Below the pieces are notes generated by a model. The model searched no databases, was not told the origin of the DNA, and was given only the letters and a program-made list of their open reading frames with translations. Source: Yamagishiella unicocca (taxonomy: Eukaryota > Chlorophyta > Chlorophyceae > Chlamydomonadales > Volvocaceae). From it: a DNA stretch of 64,000 nucleotides. The translations under genes and the position numbers were made by a program. Location of the stretch: positions 2,108,001 to 2,172,000 of the forward strand of contig BDSL01000003.1 in NCBI GenBank assembly GCA_003116995.1, written 5' to 3'. Shown in pieces: positions 11,139-23,039 of this stretch (position 1 is the first letter of the stretch; each line of letters starts with the position of its first letter).

Positions 11139-14100
11139 TCAGCCGTACACCTTGATGCGCAGGCTGACGGGCTCCCGGCAGATGGGGCAGGCCGCCAGCT
11201 TCTCGCCGCAGGCGCAACAGGTTTGGTGGCCGCACCCGAACACCAGCCCCTTGCGCCGCTCCCAGCACACCGGGCACATGTTGTCGCGCTCCGCAGCGGC
11301 CTGCGGTCCAGGTGGCGTCGTCGTAAACGCGTGTTGGTGGAAGCCGCGGGTCGCACGAGTGCTCGGCGCAGGGTAATCGGGAAGCTCCCGAGCCGGCATG
11401 CGTCTGTCTGTACGTATGAGGTTTTGCATCATTAAAATCCGCGTCAGAGTTAGCGTCCGCAGTTCGCCGGCACGAACCACTAGGTTCGGCCCCGCCCCGC
11501 CCCACCATGACCCCTCCTCCGGTCCTCCTGCCCCACCTGGAGGTGCGCCGCGCGCACCCGGCTGAGGGCCGCCTCCATGCGCCCTGCCAGCTCCGCCAGC
11601 TCCTCCGCGCCCAGCCCCTGCAGCGCCTGGGCCTCACCCTGCCACTGCGACAGCTCGCGACGCAGCGACGACGTAGCCTGCGGGTCCAGGCCCAGGTCCA
11701 GGCACGGAGATGCGTCAGCTGGCGGCGGGCTTGACCCAAGTTCCTCAACGCAACGGCAAGTTGAGCAGGTGGGACCTGACTGGCTGACTGATTGCATGCA
11801 GACATGGAATTATGTGAAGTAACCTCCGTGAGAAACTGCCTTCCCTGGACGTCATTGAGCAGCGCGCGATTGAGCACGTGACTTGACGACCACCCCAGCG
11901 GCTCAGCTTGCTACTAGCGGTCCCCCACGGCGGTCCCGTCCCCCTCCCTCCGGCGTCCTAGGTGCCCGGTCGGGCGGTCATGTCCCCGCCCCTGTACAGG
12001 TTTCGCTTCACGGGCTTTCCCTGTACCCGTCCTTCACTTCCTCCCACAGTCGGTACCTGCTCCTGCAGCTTGCGCTGCTCCGCCATCATGTCCAGCAGCC
12101 GCCCCACCTCGCACTGCAGCTCCGACTGCGAGCTCTGGCAGCGGTCCAGCTGGGACTGCGGACACGCGGAAGGGAGGGAGAGGAAACCCGTGGGGCGAAA
12201 CGTATACGGAAAGAAAGCCTCTAGACAAACGCGGCGGGGAGGGGAGGGTTGTAGGGTTTGGGGGAGAGGCAGGCACTGCCCTACGCTCACCAGAGTCAAC
12301 TACGTCGGGTACAGTATGCTGCGGCGGATCCGGCCGTACGTACGGCACGCGCTTCATCTAAGACTCCAACGCTCCAAACCCCCACAGAAGCTCCAACCCA
12401 GACCGATGCGGACGTGGTAGGTGGAGGCGCCCCGCACCTGCAGCACGCGGAGCTGGTCCGCCTGCTCCGACCGCACTGCCAGGCACTCGGGCTGGCAGGT
12501 CCCGCAACCCCGCTCCAGAGCCAGCCACCGCGCCCGCTCGCCGCCCCGCTCGCCACTGTCGCCCGGCGGCCATTTCGTCGCCGCAGCTCCTCCTCGCGCA
12601 CCGGCGAGGGCCGCGGCCGCCACACCCGGCGGGAACACCACTGACGCGGCGCGTCGGGCACCGCTGGCCGCCGTCACTCGAGGAGGCGCCCCCGACTGCC
12701 GAAGCGCCGAGCCGACGGGTATGCGCGTGTAGCTGGTGCGGGCGGCGTCCCATCCCTCGCCCTCGTCCTCCTGCTCCTCAGCGAGAGCCGCCGCCGTGAA
12801 GCGGGGGAGCTGCCGCGGCCCCGGGAGCCCGGTTGGCAGCAGCAGCGCCGCCGGTCCATGCCCGGCTCCCACTTCCCTGAGCCACACGCTATCGCCGCCG
12901 CCGTCACCTCGGTCCCTCAGCCCGCTGCCCGGCGACAGCCCGCCGTCGCTCAGCTGGTCCAGTAGCCGGGAGACCGTGGGGCTCGCGTCCGCGGCCGCCC
13001 CGTCGTCGTCGTCGTCGCCCCAGCCGAGGCCTGCGAGGCCTGCGAGGCCGGGCCCCAGTTCCATGTGCGTGTCGTCCTCGCCCAGTCCCGCGGCCAGGTC
13101 CGCCAGGAGGCCCTCGTAGCGGGGCCGCCGCTGCGACAGCTGCTGTAAGGATTGCCGTGAGCCGAGCGGAGCAGGCTGCTGCTCCTGGCCGCGCTGCGGC
13201 GTCGCGTCTGTGGAGTGGTGCGACGACGAGGGAGCGCCAGCGGCGCCGGCCTCGGCCGGCCGAGCCGCCGGCGCCGCGGTTGCGGCTGCGTCGGCGTCGG
13301 CTGCCGCCGCCGCTGCCGCCGCTGCGCGGCGCATCTCAGTCCACATCATCTGCAGCAGTATGAGCAGCAGCTTGCGGCCCCCCGCCACGATGCCGTGCTG
13401 GCAGGCGTGCTCCAGCCGGCCGCGGCGCTGCTGCACCTGAGAGCGGGGGGCGGGGTTACAAGGGCGGGCGGGGGTTACAACGGCGGGCGGGGTTACAACG
13501 GCGGGCGGGGTTAGAAGATGGTGACAGTAACTCAGTGCAATTGCTATTGCTGCGTTTCTGGGGCCGACCTCGCGTCCCAGCATACTGCTTGGAACGGGGC
13601 CCGCATCACCAACACGTACCCGTTTGCCGCACTCGCCCCTCCCGTGTGTCCTTCCTACTCTTACTCCACCGCCCACCACGCGGTCCCTGCGCGGCCCCCA
13701 CAAAGCCCGCCCCGGCCTACCTGCACCAGCTGCGCCACAAGGTGCTCCACCCGCTGCCGCAGTCCCCCCGGCAGCGCCGCCACCGTCGCCGCGTCCACCA
13801 GCACAGTGGCATCCGCCAGGCCGGCAGCAGCCGACACCACTGCGGACACCGCCAGAGGCGGACCCGCCCCCGCCTGCTGGTGCGGGTGCTGCGGCTGCCG
13901 GCTTTGCGGCTGCTCCCCTGGGAGCTCTTGCGCGGCTGAGGGCGACAAGGCCGCCGGCGAGGGCCCCTGCCCCTGGAGCACGGCTGCTGGCGCGGCGAGT
14001 AGTACAGCCGGTGGTACTGAGGGGCTGGTACCGGAGCCTGGGGGCATAGGAGGTGGAGGTGTGCCGGCTGGCGCGTTCGGCGCCGGCGGCGAGGGCTGGG

Positions 14101-16601
14101 CAAGGCGGGGGCGCGGCTGTTGCGGCGACGGTAGCCCCGGCGGCTGCGGGGTGGCGGTGGCGGTGCCGGCAGGGGAGTCCTCGGCGAGGCCACAAGCTGC
14201 GAGGCCCTGCGAGAGGGCGCAGTGCCGCCATGGCACCGAGCAATGAGGGGACGGGGAAGGAGTGGCTGGCAGTGGAAGAAGGCTGATGGATGGGGCATTT
14301 TGCGTGCTCCCGGCAATGCTGTATGCGCGTGAAGTACTCGCCAATCGCAGCCTCATGGGCCTCATGGGCCAAATGGGCCTCATGGGCCTCGTTTCCCTGG
14401 CTCTTAAGGGCCCCACAGCCAGAAGCGATTTGCGCCACATCATGTGGAGCAAACTGGGTCCGCACCCGCACCTCCAGCGATGCCGCCAGCCCTTCAACCG
14501 CTTGCCTGTGCCGCCTGGAGCCGCCTGCCACACCGCTGGCGGGACTGCGGCCTGGAATCGGGCCGGAAGGGCGGAGTGAGAGGTTGCGATGGCGCTATGT
14601 TTTACTATGGCGCTAGCCACCTGCCCGCCACTCAATGAACAGCATCAGTCCGCCCACGCCCCCTCCGCGATCCACACCCCCTCTCCCACCTGGTGAAGGA
14701 CCAGGCCACGTGCCCAGCCCTCGAGACGGCGACGACTGCTCCGGGCCGCCACCGCCGCTGCCCACCGCCGCAGCTGCGCCGCCGGTCGGCCTGGGCGGCG
14801 TCCGCTGAGCCCGCCGCTGCAGGCTCGTCGGCGTCCCTTGCTGCTGCTGCTGCTGCCGATCGCGACCCATGGGGCCTGGGCTGCAACCCTCCGTCCCTTG
14901 CCGCACGGCCGGCGAGGCAGGCGACAGCCCGGTGTCCTGCAGGCTGAGCCGGATGGCCAGCGCTAGTTGCACATCATCCTCGTAGCCCTCTCCCTCCTCC
15001 TCCACGACAGTGGCGACATGGCCACCAGCCTGGCCGCTCTGCGCCTCGACAGCAGCAGCCGCCCCGGCCCCGTCACCGTCTCGGGGCCGCGCCCGCAGGT
15101 GCTGCGGCGGCGGCGGTGGCTGACCCGGGCCCTGGGCCTGTCGGTGCGTCGACAGGGGTGCGGGAGGAGCCCGCAGCACCCCCCACGCCGCCAGACGCTC
15201 CAACGTGTGGCTGCGCTGCAGCTCCAAGCGAGCCAGTGTGGACGCCAGCTCGGAAGGTCCGGGGTAGCCCACGTGGCGGCGGCAGTCGCCCACGTCGTCG
15301 GACAGAGCCTGAGGGGGGCCGCAGCAGCAGCGCCAGCCGAAAAAGAGGGCAGCGGTAACAACAAGGACGACAACAACGGCGCGCAGTATGCGTTGGAGTG
15401 GCGGAGGGCGACGAAGGCCAGACCAGGAAAGCGTATGTGTGTGTGTGTGTGTGTGTGTGGCGGCGAATGGCCCCGGGCCAGGTAGAGGGCTGCGGGGATT
15501 ATTGGGCGAACAGCGCGGAACGCAGGATCCATCAAACGAGGCATGACAATGACGGCGGGGTTCAGAGCGGGGGTTGAGTAAAAACAGGGCGGACGCGCCA
15601 GGTGAAAGGTGAGAGGCGCGAAGGGGAGTGGGCAGAGCCCTTCTGCGTCGTCCGTGCATTTCTTCTGGTGCCGCCCGCTCCTGCCATCAGGTGCGGGGGG
15701 CCTACCTGCATGGTCGCCGCCGACTCGCTGAGGAAGCGGCGCAGCAGGCGAGGCTTGCACAGCAGCGTGTCGCTCAGCGAGAGGCAGCCCGAGGGCACCA
15801 ACGGCCCCCCGCTGCCGCCGCCGTTGCCGCCGGTTCCTCCGGTGCCGCCATCCTTCCAGGCGAACTGGAGCAGACCCACCTGCATTACCAAAAGCGACGC
15901 GCAGTCAGTAACGGTGTGGCGGGCAGTGGCGTCACACAGATGCGCCGTGACCAGTGAAAGGGTGATAGGCAGGGGCATGACCCAGATCCGCCTTGCACGC
16001 CCCGGTGCGCAGGGGATGCCGATTCTTGCAGACAGGAGCCTATCGACTTGCCCACAAAGCCATTAGGGCGACAATTGAGAAGCCCTTGATGTCACTAATA
16101 CGGCTATGGTTGCAGCTGCCGAGGACGTGTTGCGGCTTCCGGCCGCCGCCTCGAGCTTACCAGGTCTGCCGATCCGCCGCTACTGGAAAGGAGGGCAAGC
16201 AACTGCGCGGGCGCCATGACGGCGCTCGTCGCTGCCGAAGTCGAGAGGCTGACGGAGTCAGGCCTCGCTGCCAGCGAGGCAGCGGGCAGGCCTGCGGACC
16301 CCAGGTCGACCCCCATCGCGTGCATGCTGCGCAGGCTCCCATCAATCGCTGCGCCATGGGCTGTTGCGGGTGCTGCGGAATCGCCGCTTAAGCTTCCGTT
16401 AGGTACTGCCGATGGCGAAGCCGAGGCCGCCAGTTCCGGATCAAAGGCGGCAAGTACCTGCTCCACGAAGCCGCACCTCTGACAACCAGCAAGAGCGCGC
16501 ACCGATGCCAGCAGTTCGGAGCGTGACACCGCTGTGGCCGCGCGGCGCTGTTCTGCTGTCTGCAGCCCTAGCAAGTAGTCAACGGCGACATCGTCCTCCA
16601 T
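11139..16601 (-). CDS. RING E3 ligase candidate with GGNBP2-like N-terminus and UIM
   Basis: Exons (minus): 16161-16601, 15706-15879, 14690-15308, 14472-14524, 13721-14206, 12438-13436, 12057-12155, 11537-11677, 11139-11300. All phases agree, giving 1057 residues; the 14472/14206 junction is the least certain. The N-terminal segment VSRSELLASVRALAGCQRCG and the following GCLSLSDTLLCKPRLLRRFL resemble the N-terminal Cys region of gametogenetin-binding protein 2. At about residues 310-330 the stretch YEDDVQLALAIRLSLQD fits a ubiquitin-interacting motif. A long Ala/Pro/Gly-rich middle follows, then charged, probably coiled-coil segments, then a C-terminal C3HC4 RING (CPVC ... CGHQTCCAC ... CPIC) ending RIKVYG, as in plant RGLG-type ligases. 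Expected role: ubiquitin transfer with ubiquitin binding. An in-frame TAG precedes the ATG. Family B repeat sequence abuts the acceptor at 12156. Confidence 0.75.
11980..12050 (+). repeat. Family B-like sequence in an E3-gene intron
   Basis: GTTTCGCTTCACGGGCTTTCC followed by pyrimidine-rich sequence, next to the donor of the intron after exon 12057-12155. Antisense to the gene. Confidence 0.5.
12170..12245 (-). repeat. Family B element against a splice acceptor
   Basis: Read on the minus strand: TTTCTTTCCGTATACGTTTCG, CCACGGGTTTCCTC and a pyrimidine tract leading to the acceptor at 12156. Sense orientation relative to the E3 gene. Confidence 0.6.
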
Positions 16602-16787
16602 GAGAGCCAGCTTAGCCTACGGTCGACCAGGCGCAGTCCTCCCGCGCGTTTCCAGTGCCCGGCTGTCAACCACTACCCGACCTCTAGCAGCCCTTGTCAA
16701 CGGCCTGCACTGCTGCTGTCTGAGTTTCAGCAGCACGTAGCCCTTGGACGCCCGTTTGCTGTTGGAAAAGGAGAAGCAGGGTACCGC

Positions 16788-17111
16788 TCAGCGCATTGAC
16801 ATCCCACATCTTGACGAGGCACCCTTGAGGCATATGTTGCAACCCGGAAGGCGTTTCCTTACAGTTTCACTCTCCAGAGTTGAGCGTTGCATCAAAGGCT
16901 GTTCGATGGAGGCGGTCTGCGTCTGGCTGTCCTGGGTCCGAGAACTCAAAGTTTGCGTCACTTGGTGTTGGGAGGCCGGCTGCTGCGAATCAATCGTCTG
17001 AGTCGCTATATTTGTCTGGCTTCCTAAATTTGTTTGTGTACCAACGTTCTCACTGTTCAAGTCAGCAGGAGCGTCCGGTTCAGGTGGGGGTGGGGGCCTA
17101 TAGTTAACCAT
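16788..17111 (-). CDS. Small ORF with four TQT motifs (possible LC8-binding)
   Basis: An ATG-started ORF of 107 residues lying 5' of the E3 ligase gene on the same strand. It begins with a proline run and has four TQT tripeptides at residues 25-27, 37-39, 52-54 and 64-66, plus SQT at 31-33, in a Gln/Ser/Thr-rich, probably disordered region. TQT is the anchor of dynein light chain LC8 binding sites, and 12-15 residue spacing is usual in multivalent LC8 ligands. No domain is recognised. It may be a separate small gene, or an upstream exon of the neighbouring gene; the stop at 16788 and the in-frame TAG before the next ATG argue against simple read-through. Confidence 0.4.
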   Translation of the reverse strand: MVNYRPPPPPEPDAPADLNSENVGTQTNLGSQTNIATQTIDSQQPASQHQVTQTLSSRTQDSQTQTASIEQPLMQRSTLESETVRKRLPGCNICLKGASSRCGMSMR

Positions 17112-19576
17112 TTCCTCTGATCACAGGAGCACTTGTATAGCTCTGTGCCTTGAGAATGCAGCCAGGAAATCAGCTCACGCATTGCTGTACATCGAGGCAT
17201 GTAGTATACGCTGTACATAAAGCGTGAACGCTCTCGGCATTGCCACGAGAGCTTGCTTTTATTCCCGTGTGCCTAGCTATGTGGCCGATTGAGAGCAGAC
17301 GGGCGCAAGCTGCGTGCAGAGGGGACGGCCGGGAGGCCCCTGGAGGCCATTTCCCGGCTGATTGGGTATGCAGATTGGGTATGCTCTTCGAGGGTTAGTG
17401 GATTTCCGTCTTCCTGTCCTACTCCCCGATGTCTCTGCCTATCCAACAAGTCGGAGCGATGAAATCGGTTGGCATTCGACACAAAAGCTATACGTTACAG
17501 CTGAACCCGTGGCCATGTTTTGAAGGGCCCGGGCCACTGTGTAGAACCCCTGAGCTTCCCTAAGGCGCAACAATATCATGCGGTCCGGAAACAGCAGCGA
17601 CATGCAGGCCAGCTTTCCGGACACAATGCCACGCATTGACGCTGACACATGGAGGCTGACGCCCGCTCGAGTCGCGGCGAGCCATTATCAGCTCCCCTGG
17701 TGACCCTGGTTCGCGCTGGCCCGCCAGCAAGGAGACGTGCACGGCGGCTTAACAGCAGGGACGGTGATTTCCTTGATGTGAAGATGCGAAGAGGCAATTT
17801 CATAATGACGTTTCAGGCGCTGGTTTCAAGTCGTACACAGGAGTCATGGCGGGAGACTGTGAAAGCAACGGAATTACAGCATTGGTAATTGGGCTTGGGG
17901 CGTTACAATAGAAACCGAAACCATGCTTGCATGGCTCAATCAGCCCCTTATATTTCGCGCCAGAATCGACTACTGCGAGTACAATTCAGCGCGCAATCCT
18001 GGTCCCAAAACGCGCCGCACCCCGTTTGATACAACCACTCCTGGGGGCAGACGGCCTGCGCATCCAAACATACGAGCAAAACAAAACACCGTACATCGAC
18101 AACCGACGGTCGTACTCAAAACAAGGAATTTTCGTATGCAGGTGTGTGTCCGTTTATCCCACAAACCGTACCTGGCCCTCCACATGCCAATCAGCGTCCG
18201 TGAAGCGAGCTGCCTCCCGCATGGGGCCGAGACCGTAAACCAAATTAACCATGCCCTACCTAGTTGACAGCTGGGGCAGCAACGAGGCGCCGGACGCCCT
18301 GCCTGTCAGCGGCCCCAAGCCGCGCCGCCCCAACCGTCCAGTGCCGCCAGCTGTGGCGGATGCCGGCAACTACCGCATCGCCCCCCCACCACTGTTCTTA
18401 ATAAAAGGACACCAGACGGGCGGCCGGGTGCCCATGAGTACGTATGCCGACGGCATGCGTCCCAGCAGGGAGTGGTGCAACAAGCGCAACGAACGAAAAC
18501 TGGGACGCGACACATACATACCACTGCAACAGCACTGCCACCACTTCGGAAAACCACACGGAAACGTCGCGCCAGACGTACATACGGAGGGGAGGCGCTT
18601 TATCAGTAACACCTTTGGTACATGAATGGCACCGGCTGCTCGGCGCCAGCACGGCGCTTGCCAGCAGGTGCTCTGCCGGTCTAAACCTCAGCGTCACAGC
18701 TAGGTTCCAATCCAGCTTGGTATCCGATCCCCCGGAACGCTGAGAGCTGACCCCGCAGCGCGAGGCGCGACTGGGCCCATGTGCTCAGACCCACCGCCGG
18801 CGCGGATGCCATCGGGGGAGAGAGCCATCGGCGTTAAGAGCAACATAACACCGTGCTTGCCCAAGACGCACCACGTGGGTTCATCACTTGGGTGTATCAC
18901 TTGGAAAGCCGGGCTCAGCGACACCGGGGGCGGCCAGCCGTCCTGTCCTACACATGAAGGCCCTTAAACCTAAACCCTAAAGAACCACAAGCGTGCCGCA
19001 GCTACAATCGAGAGCCTGCTAGCGCACCCGCCACCTTGCTGGGATGTTCGGTTTTGGTGGGCGCGCACAACCAAGCGGGCTATCGTAGGGACCCGTACCC
19101 TACGTTGCCCGAGACTAGTCCAAAAAAAACCATGACCCAGTACTTAAAGAGGCGATTTCAGTGAGCTATACGTCCTGCTTGGGTGGCCAAATTCGTTGTC
19201 GCATCGCCCAACAGCCTGCCTAACACTACCCTAGTGAGTTGGCTTGCTCGACAAGCATCGGCCATGCCCTCCCCGCCACAGCAGGGATACACATCTGAGC
19301 ACGTCTGAGGCGTTCGGAAACCTCTACAACGCTAACAGACAGCGGCAGCCAAGGAACACGCCTCCAGCGACCCAGCAGCAGCATCTGCGAAAAATGGTCG
19401 TCGCCTGAGTCGCTTACGCCTGACCTCACCCTTTCAGATGACGATGCGGAGAGGATGAGGACGAGGATTCCCGGTAACGGAATAACCACGATCAACGGCA
19501 TCGACGACAGCCGCACCACGCGATCATTAGGGCGCCCGCGCTCTGCGCGCTTTGCGTGCTGCTATGCTACTTCAGC
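17112..19576. other. Intergenic, no confident gene
   Basis: Lower GC than the flanking genes. One plus-strand ATG ORF (18251-18625, 124 codons) has strong C/G third positions over its first 50 codons (starting MPYLVDSW) and then loses them, so it could be a real exon or a gene fragment. I do not recognise it. Minus-strand ORFs at 17439-17803 also lack family resemblance. Confidence 0.35.
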
Positions 19577-22500
19577 TTATTTGCCATCGGCTGCTGCCGA
19601 AGCGCCCATGCTGGTGGTGGCCGCCGCGCATCGCAGCGCCAGGCGCTTGATGCACTCCTCCTGCAGCCGGTGCGCCAGCTGCGCCGGCGGGTGCATGTTC
19701 AGCGCGTGCATCGACATCACCAGGTCCACGACATTGCCGTCGGGCAGCACTCGCAGGTCCACATCCTGCGAACGTCGATTGGGGACCAGCGGCGCTTAGG
19801 ACAACCTCCGAAGTCGCAACAAGGGGCATTGCCCCCCTGGAATCGCCGCGCGCCATAGTATCGGTAGCCATGGGGAACAACTTATTTCCCCATGGCTATC
19901 TGTACCATGCCATTGTGCCGGTATGGCATGGTACTGGTACTGTGCCACACCGGTACCCTTATGGTATGGCATGGTACTGGTACTGTGCCCACACCGGTAT
20001 CCTTATGGTATGGCATAGTACCGGTACTAAGCGTTTTCGCTGAGGAGTGCAACCAATCAGAGCCGCATCACACAGCGCCATCATGTTAGATGTCGAGGAG
20101 CAAAGTACAGCCCGACGAAGCCCCTGCAGATCCGCGGCAGAGATTGCGCTGTGCCACGTTCGCGAAGAAGCTTCCTGTTGCGCCGCTACCGGTATCACCC
20201 ATGCACGAGCGGGGCCGCAACCACTGCGCCGCACCCTCCTCCTCGTCCTCTTCCCCCCACCTGCAGGCGCTCCATGAGCCGCCCGCTCCATTGCGGCGCC
20301 GGCAGCTGCAACGTGGCTGCGGCGTGCAGCAGCGCCTGCAGCGGCTCCGCGCTGGCAGCGTCCAGCTGCCGTTCGAACGACTGGTACGTCAGCTGCAGCC
20401 ACGATTCCGGCGGAACCACCTGACGGCAGGTAGGCAGGTAGGCAGACAGGTTCAGCAAGGCAGCAGGGCGCGTGGGTCGCTGCTAGAGCTACGCTCCGCT
20501 ACCCTCCCTATCTGTAATCGAGGGCTAAACCGAGGGCTAGCGAGAGGCCTCCACCTCTCGGTAGCCCACGTGCAGTGAGCTGCCGCCCAGCTCACCTCCA
20601 GGTCAGCCAGGCCCCACAGGATTGTCGCCAGCAGCTCCGGCTGCGCGCTGGGCAGCAGCTGGGTCGTCGCCGACAGCAGGTTTGACAGTTCCGACTCGTT
20701 GGGGGTGTAGCGCAGCTTCGAGAGCGCCCAGAACACCTGGCACAACGTACGCAGCAGACATGATTCCGGACATGATTCCGGGTGTAAAAAGCTATCGCGG
20801 GGACAGTCCCGTAGTGCCATACGGCACGCAACCCACGGTAATTACATCATCGTACGGATTTTCGCCCAGCTTCCATCATGGAGAGGTGATGCAGATGTAG
20901 CAGCAGGCTGAAGCCGCCGTACCGCACGACACAAAGCCCCAACGCTTCCGGCACATTCGGTCCTTGTGCGTCGGTCAGTTTCACTATCCCGGCACGCACC
21001 TGTGCGAAATCCAAAGGGGTGAGCCCCGCCGTGGCCCTCTGCCCACTGCCGCTGGAGCTCGCATCCAGGTCCGAACTGCACGACGGCATGCTGTCCGCCG
21101 ATTGGAGCGAAAATGATGCGCCGCTGCGGATCGCCTCGGCGACGACGGTGGACGCCGTACCAACCGCCGTCACGTGCGACAACATCATCTGAGGGCAGGG
21201 CGATGGCGACGAGGGGGATCACGAGACAGCACCCCGTCGTGGACCAGACCGCTGCAAGGAAACTGCGCGCGCAAGGTAGCAGCGCGGTCAAAGCCGTTTA
21301 GCAACACGGCTGTCCAAGACATACAGAACCGGCGGCTGGCCGCCACCGCGCGAGGATGAGGCCGCCATGGCCGCATGTCACTGCCGTAACCCCTCCTCGC
21401 CTGCTTCCTTGGGGTCCCCTGCTCCCGAGCCAAACCAAGCAGGCCGCCACCCACCCACCTGCACTGTCGGCCTTCCAAGTGGCACGCCCAGCACCGCCGC
21501 CGCCCACAGAGTGCTGCAAGCGCATCGCGCCGCGTCCCTGCTGCCCCGCCAGCCGGGCCCCGAGAACGACGCCGAGCAGGCAGTGCCGATCGCCTCGCGA
21601 AACGCCGGCGACGGGTGCAGGGCGAAGCCCAGGCTGGCAGCTGACACCAGGCAGCACGCAAGCGTCTTCGGGCAGGCGCAGGTTGTCAGGCGCTTCGTGA
21701 GCACCGTCTCCATCTTCAGCTTCCAGTTCGGGCCTGGCGCGAAGCCCACTCGCGTGATGGCCGACATACACTTACGGATCTGGTCCAGCTCCAGGCTCTC
21801 CATGTAGTTCTCCATCTCGACGGCCCAGCACTGCAGCAGCAGGCCGCGAGGGGGCGCCATGGCGGTCGGCGGGTCAGGACGCGATCCCAAAGGAAGGGGG
21901 ACGCCGACGCCGCCGCTGCCCCTGCCGCAAATCCACAGCTCGCTCCCCAGCCCCAGCCCTAGCCCTAGTCCCAGCCCCAGCCCTCCTACCCCTGGAGGTA
22001 ATGGTGACAATCGGGCTGACCCGGCATGCGTGCGGCGCTTCTAGTGAGCCCCTCCACGCCTCGGTACGGCACGTCCGCCATAGGACGCCTCGAACGCACT
22101 CCATGGTGCGTCCCTCCCCCTCGGGGCCATACACCGCCTTGCGTTCTCCTGCCTACCTTGAGGAACGACTTGAACATGCCGCTCTGGGCGACGTCCTTCT
22201 TCAGCTTAGAGGCCGCCCAGATGATCGAGCACAGGTTGCTGGGAGTAAACTGCTGCATGCGGTCGATCGTGGCACATGCCATGATGTCCTGTAGGTGGGC
22301 ATGTTCCGAGGCGCATGCGAACCAGGCAGGAGAAGGGGATTTGGAAGGGTGTGCGTGGCGAATGGGGGGGGCACAGGTTGTTCGTCGCGTGGGCGGGGCC
22401 CACAGTCGCTCGGATGGCCTACTCGGCGGCGACCCAGATGAGTCCCAGCTAGGGCTTACCACGAACTTTTGCAGGTCTGGCGAGAGCCGATCCGCGGGAT

Positions 22501-23039
22501 TCTTGCTGAGCTTCGCCTGCGCCAAAGGTTTACAGAGGCACCATAATGAACGCGGGCAAGGCGCGGGTATTGCGGGGCGCGTCGTGTGAAGGAACGCACG
22601 CTGCGACCAGCCTGCAGGACTGGTTCAAGCTGCGTCACGCTAAGCTATTTCCCGCATGCGGCTACAACTGAACTTTAGGGACATACGTGGCCAGGCCAAA
22701 CCGTCGGACTGTTCCTAGCTTCCATCACTCACCAGTCGCACCCAGGCCACCGTCAGGTCAGCAGGAGCAAGAGCCGTGCGATGAGTAGCGAAGAGCTCTT
22801 TTATGTGTGTGAAATGATTCGCCAAGAGGATGTGTTGAACGATGGGCGGTGGGGTCATAGCCGGCACAACGATGAGCTCCGTCGGCACAGGTACAGGATC
22901 TGTGCCCGGAATAGCAAGCGCTGAAGCTCCATTTACACGGACCCAGTTGTTTCTATGTCGACCGCAGCGCAAGCGTGCCTGCGCGTCCAAAGCAGGGGCA
23001 GGCTCAGTCCCGGAAACCGTGGCACGATTTTTCGCAAGC
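19577..23039 (-). CDS. OPR-like (octotricopeptide repeat) helical-repeat protein, N-terminus unresolved
   Basis: Exons (minus): 22733-23039, 22460-22516, 22157-22288, 21459-21830, 20856-21188, 20596-20736, 20261-20419, 19577-19765. All junctions are phase-consistent, giving about 563 codons. The protein is built of degenerate helical repeats of about 38-40 residues with motifs such as LCSIIWAASKLKK, FWALSKLRY and LLATILWGLADLEV followed by P-x-x-W. This is the pattern of the OPR proteins that are abundant in Chlamydomonas and act in chloroplast or mitochondrial RNA processing, stability or translation. No RAP domain is visible at the C-terminus, which ends with GASAAADGK before TAA. The first listed exon opens in mid-codon, so at least one upstream exon is missing; an ATG ORF at 23180-23563 is a candidate. 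The target RNA cannot be told from sequence. Confidence 0.7.
19863..19900. repeat. Perfect 13-bp hairpin beside the OPR last exon
   Basis: TAGCCATGGGGAA at 19865-19877 pairs perfectly with TTCCCCATGGCTA at 19886-19898 across an 8-nt loop. It lies in the last intron of the OPR-like gene, about 100 bp inside it. Confidence 0.8.
19915..20030 (+). repeat. GGTATGGCATGGTACTGG tandem repeat
   Basis: Two and a half copies of a unit of about 57 bp containing GGTATGGCATGGTACTGGTA, CTGTGCC and ACACCGGTA, directly beside the hairpin. The unit is itself partly self-complementary (GGTAC/GTACC). Confidence 0.75.

Noticed and set aside
12354..14531. A single 725-codon minus-strand ORF
   Set aside because: Only part is exon (12438-13436). 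The rest reads through introns and uses frames that do not match the conserved segments; a spliced model with consistent phases explains the region better.
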